Shown here in pieces: positions 1 to 6,437 of a stretch of 18,123 bases of DNA. This stretch comes from an uncultured Rhodoplanes sp. Lineage in GTDB: Bacteria > Pseudomonadota > Alphaproteobacteria > Rhizobiales > Xanthobacteraceae. The stretch spans positions 1 to 18,123 of the forward strand of contig CAKZHN010000454.1 of assembly GCA_936924235.1 (NCBI GenBank), in the 5' to 3' direction. Each line of letters starts with the position of its first letter. Position 1 is the first letter of the stretch. The position numbers were made by a program, and so were the translations under genes. The notes under the pieces were generated by a model. The model did no database searches. It worked only from the letters and a program-made list of their open reading frames with translations, and was not told the origin of the DNA.

Positions 1-1
1 G

Positions 2-163
2 GTACTTGCCGTTTGGTCATCCGGGCCGAACCAGAAGTTCAGCGCTCGCCTTCACAAGGCCGGCTTTGGAGTCGACGAAGTCAGGGTGCGAGCCAACGGA
101 TCTGGTGGCGGCGCCCGGCACGTCATCTGGATCGCGACCCGAGCGACGTCGCGAGCATCATAG
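2..163 (+). CDS. C-terminal fragment of a spermidine synthase-like protein (5' end outside window)
   Basis: An open frame enters from the left edge and stops at TAG 161-163, giving 53 residues with no start codon inside the window. The visible residues include AVWSSGP, then FSARLHKAGFGVDEVRVRA, then GGGARHVIWIA. This matches my memory of the C-terminus of spermidine synthase-like, SAM-fold methyltransferase-related proteins: a 'LAVWSAGPD..F...L..AGF.V..V.VRA' strand-helix-strand followed by 'GARH.IWLA'. Those proteins use a Rossmann fold, but the cofactor-binding part lies outside this window, so activity cannot be judged. The identification rests on pattern memory. It is convergent with the small gene on the minus strand that ends 45 bases downstream. 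Confidence 0.6.
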   Translation, partial: VLAVWSSGPNQKFSARLHKAGFGVDEVRVRANGSGGGARHVIWIATRATSRAS

Positions 164-208
164 TGGCTCCAGGTGGCACGTCGATGCAGCCGGTGGCAAA
201 GCCGGTTG

Positions 209-400
209 TCATTTCGCGTAGCCTTGCGATCTCAACCAATCGATCCGACGTGTTCCATTCAACCACTCGTCGACCTCGGCTTTGCTCTTAAATCCCGTGA
301 TGAATTTTGTTTCCACCCCTTCGCATTCAGCGGCGATCTGCCAATCGCCCTCCGCGATGCGCTTCATTTTAAACGTGACCCGAGGCTTCTTCTTCGCCAT
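209..400 (-). CDS. Small conserved-type hypothetical protein (63 aa)
   Basis: The ATG at 400 (read leftwards) is preceded by a G-rich stretch (GGGGGTG) about nine bases upstream that could act as ribosome binding site. The product is 63 residues and basic at the N-terminus (MAKKKPR). It continues with KMKRIAEGDWQIAAEC, then a TKFITGFKSKAEVDEW segment and RSQGYAK at the end. It has no signal peptide or membrane segment. The alternating basic and aromatic pattern looks like a compact beta-beta-alpha soluble domain. I recall similar 60-70 residue proteins of unknown function in rhizobial genomes, but I cannot name a family. It is divergent from the Bug receptor gene at 505, and the AT-rich gap 401-504 probably carries both promoters. 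Function unknown. Confidence 0.7.
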   Translation of the reverse strand: MAKKKPRVTFKMKRIAEGDWQIAAECEGVETKFITGFKSKAEVDEWLNGTRRIDWLRSQGYAK

Positions 401-443
401 TGCTTCAGCACCCCCGTTTCCAATTCCATATCAGATTAGCATC

Positions 444-475
444 TTGAATTTCGTTTTGGAGTTGTATGCTATTCT
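444..475 (+). promoter_or_regulatory. Candidate promoter for the first Bug receptor gene
   Basis: The 100-base gap between the two divergent genes is distinctly AT-rich compared with the window. It holds TTGAAT (444-449), with a possible -10 as TATGCT (465-470) at a 15-base spacer or TATTCT (470-475) at a 20-base spacer. Neither spacer is ideal, so this is only a candidate. Confidence 0.25.
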
Positions 476-504
476 GCGGTAAAACGACCGAGACGAGGAC
501 CGCC

Positions 505-1482
505 ATGAGACTTCCCCGTCGGCGATTTCTGCATTTGGCCGCCGGCGCTGCCGTTCTCCCCGCCGTGTCACAGGTCGCAAGCGCGCAAACCTATCCGTCG
601 CGACCGGTACGTTTGATCTGCCCCACTCCGGCCGGCGGTCAACTCGACATCATCACACGTCTTGTAGGGCAGTGGCTGTCGGAGCGGCTCGGCCAACCAT
701 TCATTGTCGAAAATCGATCGGGCGCGGGCGGCAATATCGGCACCGAGGCCGGCCTGCGTTCGCCCGCAGACGGATACACGCTTCTCGTGGCAAGCGCGAC
801 AAACGCAATCAACGCAACGCTCTATGCCGATCTGAAATTCAATTTCATTCGTGACTCCGCGTCTGTCGCTACGATCAATCGCATTCCGATCGTTCTGGAA
901 GTGCATCCCTTGTTTCCCTCCAGGACGGTCCCAGAGTTGATCGTCTACGCCAAATCAAATCCGGGCAAGATCACCCTGGGAACGGGTACGAAGGGGGTTG
1001 GGCCCAATATGGCCGCCGAGCTGTTCAAGATGATGGCCGGCGTCGATCTGGTGATCGTGGCCTACCGAGCCGAAGCGCAGATGCTCACCGACTTGATAGG
1101 CGGCCAATTGCAGGTTGGGTTCAGCGGCATCTCGTCATCCTTGGAAAATATCAAGGCCGGCAAGCTGCGCGCCCTTGCAATGGCCGGCGCAGGGCGGTTC
1201 GAGGCATTGCCCGACATCCCAGCAATCGGAGAGTTTGTGCCGGGGTACGAGGCAAGCGGCTGGTGCGGCATCGTCGCACCCAAGAACACACCGAGCGAAG
1301 TTGTTGACAAGCTCAACAGCGAAATCAATGCGGCGCTTGCCAGCCCGTCATTCAAGGCACGGCTGGCCGATATCGGCGTCACCGCGCTTGCGGGCACGCC
1401 AGCGCAGTTCAGCAAGCTCATTGTTGACGAAACAGAGAAATGGGCCAACGTCGTGAAGTTTGCCGGCCTCAAGCCGGAGTAA
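505..1482 (+). CDS. Bug/TctC-family periplasmic tripartite tricarboxylate receptor (copy 1)
   Basis: Periplasmic solute-binding protein of the Bug (TctC) family, which captures small organic anions, often carboxylates, for TctAB-type transporters. The ATG at 505 is favoured over an earlier in-frame ATG at 466 because GAGG (494-497) lies just upstream and it gives a clean signal peptide. The N-terminus has RRRFLHLAAGAAVLP and ends near ASAQ, with RRRFL resembling a Tat motif. The mature part starts QTYPSRPVRLI, and family hallmarks follow: VENRSGAGGNIG, a SPADGYTLL block, NPGKITLGTG, and a GYEASGWCGIVAP C-terminal segment. The length of 325 residues is normal. In the ligand-loop region the usual 'PYRGG..A.TDL' appears as AYRAEAQMLTDL, so the specificity is probably unusual. 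No tctA or tctB gene is nearby. Ligand unknown. Confidence 0.9.
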   Translation: MRLPRRRFLHLAAGAAVLPAVSQVASAQTYPSRPVRLICPTPAGGQLDIITRLVGQWLSERLGQPFIVENRSGAGGNIGTEAGLRSPADGYTLLVASATNAINATLYADLKFNFIRDSASVATINRIPIVLEVHPLFPSRTVPELIVYAKSNPGKITLGTGTKGVGPNMAAELFKMMAGVDLVIVAYRAEAQMLTDLIGGQLQVGFSGISSSLENIKAGKLRALAMAGAGRFEALPDIPAIGEFVPGYEASGWCGIVAPKNTPSEVVDKLNSEINAALASPSFKARLADIGVTALAGTPAQFSKLIVDETEKWANVVKFAGLKPE

Positions 1483-1561
1483 GCCTGGGGCTGCCGCAAT
1501 AGCCGACATCGCTCGACAATGTCGTTGTGAATCAATTCGTGAATACGCGCCCCAGGATCCG

Positions 1562-1606
1562 GCACGGTGCTCAGCCTGTTCTAAGTTTTATCTGGGAAGC
1601 ACGTGC
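1562..1606 (+). promoter_or_regulatory. Bulged stem-loop in the leader of the DUF347 pair
   Basis: Bases 1562-1571 and 1598-1606 are complementary over nine pairs with one bulged G at 1566 (GCAC-g-GTGCT against AGCACGTGC), enclosing a 26-base loop. A shorter inverted repeat, CGACAT (1504-1509) with ATGTCG (1519-1524), lies upstream, and the terminator-like hairpin at 1618-1640 follows. Together they suggest a folded RNA leader, but no known riboswitch consensus was recognised. Confidence 0.4.
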
Positions 1607-1617
1607 AGGGTCGACGT

Positions 1618-1647
1618 TGCGCCGCGGCACGCGCGGCGCATTTGTTT
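1618..1647 (+). terminator. Intrinsic terminator-like hairpin, possibly an attenuator
   Basis: TGCGCCGCG (1618-1626) and CGCGGCGCA (1632-1640) form a perfect nine-base-pair GC-rich stem with a five-base loop, followed by TTTGTTT (1641-1647). It sits 136 bases after the stop of the Bug gene and ends only 14 bases before the ATG of the first DUF347 gene. It could terminate the Bug transcript or control read-through into the DUF347 pair. Confidence 0.6.
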
Positions 1648-1661
1648 CGAGGCGATCCCTC

Positions 1662-2459
1662 ATGAAAGATTCGATGCCCCGTTTCATCAATTCGGTTCCC
1701 CGGCAGGCGAGCAAGGTTCCAGAAGTCACGTTGGTGTTCTGGATCATCAAGGTCCTCGCGACGACTCTCGGCGAGACCGGCGGCGATACCGTCACCATGA
1801 CGCTGAACTGGGGCTATCTCGCCGGAACCGTACTGTTTCTCGCTGCACTCATCGCGCTGGTCGTTGCGCAGATTCTGGCAAACAGGTTCCATCCGGTGCT
1901 GTACTGGGCGACCATCGTGGCCTCGACCACCTTCGGCACCACCATGGCGGATTTCGCCGACCGCTCGCTGGGCATCGGCTACACCGGCGGCTCGACGGTT
2001 CTGCTTGTTGCGTTGCTCGCCACGCTCGGGCTCTGGTACCGGTCGCAGGGCACCGTTTCGGTCAACACCGTCAACACGCCGAAGGTCGAGGCCTTCTACT
2101 GGGCGGCCATTACGTTCTCGCAGACGCTCGGCACCGCGCTCGGAGACTGGATGGCCGACACCGGCGGCCTGGGCTTCGGCGGCGGCGCCTTGGTGTTCGC
2201 CGCGGGGCTTGCCGTCGTGGTCGGGCTTTACCGCTGGACCAGCATTTCCCATGTGCTGTTGTTCTGGGCGGCGTTCATCCTCACGCGTCCGCTCGGCGCA
2301 ACCGTCGGCGATTTTCTCGACAAGCCAGTGGCCGACGGCGGCTTGGCGCTCAGCCGCCCGATTGCGTCAGCCGTGATTGCGTTCTGTATTGTTGTTTGCC
2401 TGCTCATCCTGCCGCAGCGGGCGGGCCGGCATCCGGGCCAGTCTCGGGGAATGGCCTGA
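1662..2459 (+). CDS. DUF347 (COG4705-type) membrane protein with four internal repeats, copy A
   Basis: Integral membrane protein of the DUF347 repeat family (COG4705 type), whose biochemical role is not known to me. The ATG at 1662 is chosen because GAGG lies about nine bases upstream and the protein then begins MKDSMPRFINSVP. Starts further upstream would run through the terminator hairpin. The 265 residues contain four repeats. Each has a conserved tryptophan (W27, W82, W147, W202) entering a helix that ends in an LGT..GD-like motif: TLGETGGD, FGTTMADF, LGTALGDW, LGATVGDF. Each is followed by a second hydrophobic helix, giving about eight membrane segments. Tryptophan spacing is 55, 65, 55 residues, so the protein is a duplicated two-repeat unit. 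The buried Gly-Asp motifs suggest transport, but that is inference. A second family member follows 57 bases downstream. Confidence 0.85.
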   Translation: MKDSMPRFINSVPRQASKVPEVTLVFWIIKVLATTLGETGGDTVTMTLNWGYLAGTVLFLAALIALVVAQILANRFHPVLYWATIVASTTFGTTMADFADRSLGIGYTGGSTVLLVALLATLGLWYRSQGTVSVNTVNTPKVEAFYWAAITFSQTLGTALGDWMADTGGLGFGGGALVFAAGLAVVVGLYRWTSISHVLLFWAAFILTRPLGATVGDFLDKPVADGGLALSRPIASAVIAFCIVVCLLILPQRAGRHPGQSRGMA

Positions 2460-2516
2460 TCGCCGCGTTGGTTTCATGTGTTGATTTCATGGGGCCCGGC
2501 GGGCACAGGGAAAATC

Positions 2517-3272
2517 ATGTCGCCAAAAAATCTGCCGACGATCGACGCGCGCTATTGGACCGCCATCCTGGCGGCCAGCATGTGCGGCGCCAACACCGGC
2601 GACTTCGCGTCGCGCATTCTGGGGTTGGGCCACACACGCGGTCTGTTGCCGCTCGCGCTGATTTTCCTGGTTATCGTCTGGGCCGAGAAGCGAATCCGGA
2701 TCACGACCGAGGCCTACTATTGGCTCGCTATCATCGTGCTGCGCACCGGAGCCACCAACTTGGCCGACCTCGCAACCCACGATCTCAAGCTCGGCTATTT
2801 CCTGTGCATGGGTCTGCTTGCCGCGCTGATGGTCCTGATGCTGCTGATCGATCGGGCGCGTGGGGTGCATCCGGTCGGTGTCGTGGGACCGGACGGACGG
2901 TGGCATTCGCTGCCGGCGACGGATGCCAGTTACTGGATCACGATGCTGGCAGCCGGCACGCTCGGAACGGCGGCCGGAGACTGGGTCGCTGACGAAACCC
3001 CGCTCGGCCTGGGCTACGGATCGCTGGCTCTCGTCGTCGTCCTGCTGGTGGTGTGGTTCATATCCGATCGCTTCGGGAAGATGACGAAGCCGTGGTACTG
3101 GCTCACCGTCGTGGCGGCGCGCACGGCGGGCACGACGCTCGGAGACCTGCTGGCCAGCCGGCGCGGCGTTGGCCTCGGGCTTGTCGTCAGCACGATTTGC
3201 ACGAGCCTGCTGCTGGCCGGAATACTGATCTTGTGGCGACGAAGGAACACCGAGCAGTTGCGCGCGGCCTAG
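2517..3272 (+). CDS. DUF347 (COG4705-type) membrane protein with four internal repeats, copy B
   Basis: A second DUF347-family membrane protein directly after copy A, probably in the same transcript. The ATG at 2517 follows a CAGGGA sequence at suitable distance. An earlier start at 2478 would add 13 non-hydrophobic residues without a better ribosome site. The 251 residues hold four repeats with tryptophans at W14, W69, W140 and W195, spaced 55, 71, 55. The Gly/Asp motifs are CGANTGDF, TGATNLADL, LGTAAGDW and AGTTLGDL. A polar loop with VVGPDGRWHSLPATD (about residues 122-136) separates the two halves. The C-terminus is RRRNTEQLRAA, presumably cytoplasmic. The sequence is clearly diverged from copy A, so this is an old duplication or a two-gene unit rather than a recent copy. 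It is convergent with aat, with ten bases between the stops. Function unknown. Confidence 0.82.
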   Translation: MSPKNLPTIDARYWTAILAASMCGANTGDFASRILGLGHTRGLLPLALIFLVIVWAEKRIRITTEAYYWLAIIVLRTGATNLADLATHDLKLGYFLCMGLLAALMVLMLLIDRARGVHPVGVVGPDGRWHSLPATDASYWITMLAAGTLGTAAGDWVADETPLGLGYGSLALVVVLLVVWFISDRFGKMTKPWYWLTVVAARTAGTTLGDLLASRRGVGLGLVVSTICTSLLLAGILILWRRRNTEQLRAA

Positions 3273-3282
3273 CCGGTGAACT

Positions 3283-3954
3283 TTACCGCTGCGCCCAATC
3301 CACCGCGTCGGCGCCGCTCATCACCGGTGCGCGGGCGAAGGCCGTGAAGTCGGCTTCGCCGACCAGCGATGCTTCCAGCAGCTTGTGATACTGCCGCTGC
3401 GGCACCTCGATCGCGCCGAAGGTCTGCAGATGGCTGGTCACGAACTGCGTGTCGAGCAGCGTGAAGCCGCAGGCCTTCAGCCGCGCCACGAGATGCACCA
3501 GCGCGATCTTCGAGGCGTCGCGGGCGCGATGAAACATGCTCTCGCCGAAGAACGCGCGGCCGAGGCACACGCCGTAGAGACCGCCGACCAAGGTGTCGCC
3601 CTCATAGGCCTCGACGCTGTGGCAGTGGCCAATGTCGTAGAGCTTGCAATAGAGCGTGCGGATGCGCGCGTTGATCCAGGTGCGGGTGCGGCCGGGCGCG
3701 GGCTCGGCGCAGCCGTCGAGCACGCCCTGGAAGTCGCGGTTGATCGCGATGGTGAAATGCTCGGAGCGCACCGTCCGGGCGAGCCGCGAGGCGACGTGGA
3801 AGCTGCTCAGCGGAATGATGCCGCGCTTCTCCGGCTCGATCCAATAAAGCGCGGGGTCGTCGGCGCTCTCCGCCATCGGGAAGATGCCGCAGGCATAGGC
3901 CTTCAGCAGCACTTCGGGCGTGATCTCGACAAAGGCGGTTTCGCGGCTGGCCAT
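3283..3954 (-). CDS. aat: Leucyl/phenylalanyl-tRNA--protein transferase
   Basis: Cytoplasmic enzyme that transfers Leu or Phe from aminoacyl-tRNA to proteins with N-terminal Arg or Lys, marking them for ClpAP through the N-end rule. The ATG at 3954 is preceded by CCAAGG. A longer frame to 4053 would add a low-complexity Pro/Thr segment and is rejected. The 223-residue product carries the family blocks in order: GIFPMAE (about 23-29), YWIEPEKRGIIP, TWI (92-94), HSVEAYEG, then GGLYGVCLGRAFFGESMF (about 124-141) and LLDTQFVTSHLQTFG (about 167-181). Length is normal for an alphaproteobacterial Aat. In related genomes aat usually lies directly after accC. Here an oppositely oriented response regulator separates the two, so aat probably needs its own promoter in 3955-4168. 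Confidence 0.95.
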   Translation of the reverse strand: MASRETAFVEITPEVLLKAYACGIFPMAESADDPALYWIEPEKRGIIPLSSFHVASRLARTVRSEHFTIAINRDFQGVLDGCAEPAPGRTRTWINARIRTLYCKLYDIGHCHSVEAYEGDTLVGGLYGVCLGRAFFGESMFHRARDASKIALVHLVARLKACGFTLLDTQFVTSHLQTFGAIEVPQRQYHKLLEASLVGEADFTAFARAPVMSGADAVDWAQR

Positions 3955-3959
3955 GGACC

Positions 3960-4012
3960 TTGGCGTTCGGCCTGGGGCTGGGTTGCCCTGGGGGCTGGTT
4001 TTTGGCGTTCGG
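3960..4012. repeat. Short direct repeat upstream of aat
   Basis: TTGGCGTTCGG occurs at 3960-3970 and again at 4002-4012. The bases between them contain two related blocks, CCTGGGGCTGG and CCTGGGGGCTGG. This is a local imperfect duplication just outside the aat start. It has no obvious mobile-element or operator identity. Confidence 0.5.
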
Positions 4013-4081
4013 GTCTCGGATTTAGGCGTGTAACCGGGCCAGTCTAGCCCCAAGACCGGCCATTAATGAAGTCTTAGCGAT

Positions 4082-4118
4082 ATCAGGCGCAATTTTAAGC
4101 AAATTGCGAACATCTGAT
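4082..4118. promoter_or_regulatory. Perfect dyad with nested outer arms, operator-like
   Basis: CGCAATTT (4088-4095) and AAATTGCG (4101-4108) form a perfect eight-base inverted repeat around TAAGC. It is nested inside a second inverted pair, ATCAG (4082-4086) and CTGAT (4114-4118). The element lies 61 bases upstream of the response-regulator ATG and about 134 bases upstream of the divergent aat ATG. There is no T-run, so a binding site is more likely than a terminator. Confidence 0.45.
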
Positions 4119-4168
4119 CGCAGTCCGTGTTGCCGTTGCGCTCGTTCGGGACAGACGGGGAGGCAGAA

Positions 4169-4552
4169 ATGGCAGCCAGTGGCCTTGGGGCCCGGGTCCT
4201 CCTGGTGGAGGATGAATTCATGATCTGCGCCCTCATGGAGGACGCACTGATCAAGCATGGATTTGAGGTCCATGCCGCGGCAACCGCCCAGGATGCGCTC
4301 GAGCATCTGACCTGCGGCGCGCCGTGCGATCTTCTCCTGACCGATCTCAATCTTGGACCGGGCATGGACGGCGTCGCGCTGGCGTGGCGGGTGCGCGAGC
4401 TGCGGCCGGGGCTGCAGGTGGTCTATGCGTCCGGCTCGTACCATCGCCTCGACGAGTTCCAGGCGGTGCCGGGCGCGACCTTCATTCCCAAGCCGTATAA
4501 TCCGGACCGGCTGTGCACGATGCTGTGCCACATGCGATCGGCGAAGCACTGA
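4169..4552 (+). CDS. Single-domain response regulator (CheY-like receiver)
   Basis: Stand-alone phosphoacceptor domain of a two-component system, presumably phosphorylated by a histidine kinase encoded elsewhere. The ATG at 4169 follows a strong GGGGAGG ribosome site. An earlier frame start at 4127 is not supported. Its 127 residues contain the receiver hallmarks: acidic pair E14-D15 (LLVEDEF), phosphoacceptor D59 in LLLTDLNL, switch residue S88 in YASGS, and K108 in IPKPY. There is no output domain, so it acts by protein contact or phosphotransfer. The GPGMDG loop after the Asp is typical of rhizobial single-domain receivers linked to HWE/HisKA_2 kinases, which is inference. It sits opposite in strand to accC and aat, with only 24 bases between its stop and that of accC. 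Confidence 0.93.
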   Translation: MAASGLGARVLLVEDEFMICALMEDALIKHGFEVHAAATAQDALEHLTCGAPCDLLLTDLNLGPGMDGVALAWRVRELRPGLQVVYASGSYHRLDEFQAVPGATFIPKPYNPDRLCTMLCHMRSAKH

Positions 4553-4576
4553 CGCTCTGGAAGTCCGGCGGTGACC

Positions 4577-5929
4577 TCACGGCGCCATGCCGCCATCGGC
4601 GAGGAAGTGCTCCAGCCAGTGGATGTGATAGTTGCCGTCGATGATGTCCTGGGTGCGGACAAGCTTCCGGAACAGCGGCAGCGTGGTGTCGATGCCGTCC
4701 ACCACGAACTCATCGAGCGCGCGCTTGAGCCGCATCAGGCATTCGGTGCGCGTCTTGCCGTGCACGATCAGCTTGCCGACCATCGAGTCGTAGTAGGGCG
4801 GGATCGCGTAGCCCTGATACACCGCGGAATCGACGCGGACACCGAGCCCGCCAGGCGGATGGTAGGAGCGGATCTTCCCGGGTGAGGGCACGAAGGTCAC
4901 CGGGTTCTCGGCGTTGACGCGGCACTCGATGGCGTGGCCGCGGAATTCGATGTCCTGCTGCGTGAACGGCAACTCGCCGCCGGCCGCGATCCGGATCTGC
5001 TCGAGCACGAGATCGAGCCCGGTGATCATCTCGGTCACCGGATGCTCGACCTGGATGCGGGTGTTCATCTCGATGAAGTAGAACTGGCCGTCCTCGTAGA
5101 GGAACTCGACGGTGCCGAGCCCGAGATACTTCAGCTCGCGCATGGCGCGCGCCACGACCTCGCCGATCTCGAAACGGGCCGCGACGTTGAGCGCAGGCGA
5201 GGGGCTTTCCTCCCACACCTTCTGATGCCGCCGCTGCAGCGAGCAGTCACGCTCGCCGAGATGGATGGCGTTGCCGCGGCCGTCGCCCAGCACCTGGATT
5301 TCGATGTGGCGCGGCTTGGTCAGGTATTTTTCCAGATACACCGCGTCATCGCCGAACGCGGCCTTGGCTTCGGCGCGCGCGGTGGCGAGCGCCATCGCAA
5401 GGTCTTCCTCACGCGGCGCAACCTTCATGCCGCGGCCGCCGCCGCCGGCCGCGGCCTTCACCAGCACCGGAAAGCCGATGGCGCGCGCGATGCCCAGCGC
5501 CTCGGCGTCGGACGACACGCCGCCCTCGGAGCCGGGAACGCAAGGGATGCCCAGCGTCTTGGCGGTGCGCTTGGCCTCGATCTTGTCGCCCATGCGGCGG
5601 ATGTGCTCGGCCTTGGGGCCGATGAACTGGATGTTGTGCTCGGCGAGGATTTCGGCGAACCGCGCATTCTCGGACAGGAAGCCGTAACCGGGATGCACGG
5701 CATCGGCGCCGGTGATCTCGCAGGCCGCGAGCAGCGCCGGCACGTTGAGGTAGCTGTCTTTCGCCGGCGGCGGTCCGATGCAGACGCTCTCGTCCGCGAG
5801 CCGCACATGCATCGCGTCGGCGTCGGCGGTGGAGTGCACAGCGACGGTCGGAATGCCGAGCTCCTGGCAGGCGCGCAGCACCCGGAGCGCGATCTCGCCG
5901 CGATTGGCGATGAGGATTTTGTCGAACAT
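4577..5929 (-). CDS. accC: Acetyl-CoA carboxylase, biotin carboxylase subunit
   Basis: ATP-dependent carboxylation of biotin on AccB, the first half-reaction of acetyl-CoA carboxylase and the committed step of fatty acid synthesis. The ATG at 5929 gives MFDKILIANRGEIALRVL, the canonical N-terminus. The 450 residues show the biotin-carboxylase N-domain (1-115), then the ATP-grasp domain with K159 and glycine loop GGGGRGMK (162-169). IEIQVLGDG lies at 209-217, the metal ligands are in GTVEFLYE and FIEMNTR, and QVEHPVTE (293-300) carries the catalytic glutamate. All positions fall within one or two residues of the E. coli enzyme, so it should be active. It lies 18 bases after accB and is certainly in the same operon. 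Confidence 0.98.
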   Translation of the reverse strand: MFDKILIANRGEIALRVLRACQELGIPTVAVHSTADADAMHVRLADESVCIGPPPAKDSYLNVPALLAACEITGADAVHPGYGFLSENARFAEILAEHNIQFIGPKAEHIRRMGDKIEAKRTAKTLGIPCVPGSEGGVSSDAEALGIARAIGFPVLVKAAAGGGGRGMKVAPREEDLAMALATARAEAKAAFGDDAVYLEKYLTKPRHIEIQVLGDGRGNAIHLGERDCSLQRRHQKVWEESPSPALNVAARFEIGEVVARAMRELKYLGLGTVEFLYEDGQFYFIEMNTRIQVEHPVTEMITGLDLVLEQIRIAAGGELPFTQQDIEFRGHAIECRVNAENPVTFVPSPGKIRSYHPPGGLGVRVDSAVYQGYAIPPYYDSMVGKLIVHGKTRTECLMRLKRALDEFVVDGIDTTLPLFRKLVRTQDIIDGNYHIHWLEHFLADGGMAP

Positions 5930-5947
5930 CGCTGGGGCCAGTCCCCG

Positions 5948-6394
5948 CTACTCGATGATCATCAACGGCTCACCGAATTCGACCGGCTGGCCGTCCTCGA
6001 TCAGGATTTTCGTGACCGTGCCGCCGCGCGGCGCGGGAATCTGGTTCATGGTCTTCATGGCTTCGACGATCAGCAGCGTGTCGCCGACTGCGACCTTGCT
6101 GCCGACATCGACAAACGGCTTGGCGCCGGGCGCCGGCCCCATATAGGCGGTGCCGACCATCGGCGAGGTCACGGCGCCGGGATGCTTCGCGGGATCGGCG
6201 GACGCCGGAGCCTGAACCACCGACGCCGGGGCGGTCACATTGACGACCGGCGCCGCAACCGCGGCAGCGCCACGGCCGACGCGCACGCGCAGGCCCGCGC
6301 GCTCGATCTCGATCTCGGTGAGATTGGTCTCGTCGAGCAGCTTGGCGAGCTCGCGAATGAGCTCCTTGTCGATTCCGCCGCCGTTCTCCGCCAT
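5948..6394 (-). CDS. accB: Acetyl-CoA carboxylase, biotin carboxyl carrier protein
   Basis: Carrier subunit that holds biotin and shuttles carboxylate between AccC and the AccAD transferase. The ATG at 6394 is chosen because AAGGA lies seven bases upstream and the N-terminal helix then starts as in other AccB proteins (DKELIRELAKLLDE). A start at 6430 would add 12 residues but lacks a good ribosome site. Even so, 6430 remains possible. The 148 residues comprise the N-terminal dimerisation segment (8-40), an Ala/Pro/Val-rich linker (41-75), and the biotinyl domain. That domain has PMVGTAY, the thumb-like GPAPGAKPFV, and the biotinylation site EAMKTMN with K114. aroQ lies 43 bases upstream and accC 18 bases downstream. 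Confidence 0.97.
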   Translation of the reverse strand: MAENGGGIDKELIRELAKLLDETNLTEIEIERAGLRVRVGRGAAAVAAPVVNVTAPASVVQAPASADPAKHPGAVTSPMVGTAYMGPAPGAKPFVDVGSKVAVGDTLLIVEAMKTMNQIPAPRGGTVTKILIEDGQPVEFGEPLMIIE

Positions 6395-6437
6395 CGTCTC
6401 GTCCTTGGCTGCCTTGTCTTGCGCTGCCATGCCGTGC

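Noticed and set aside
163..208. Intrinsic terminator between the spermidine synthase-like end and the small gene
   Set aside because: Only a three-base GGC/GCC stem with scattered GC repeats and no T-run, so it was not called.
1483..1661. Known metal riboswitch before the DUF347 genes
   Set aside because: The leader is structured, but I could not find the conserved loop sequences of any riboswitch family I know, so no riboswitch name is assigned.
1460..2992. 510-residue open frame on + overlapping the DUF347 genes
   Set aside because: It is out of frame with both membrane proteins. Its Arg/His/Gly-rich composition is not that of a real protein, and the repeat motifs are only in the other frame.
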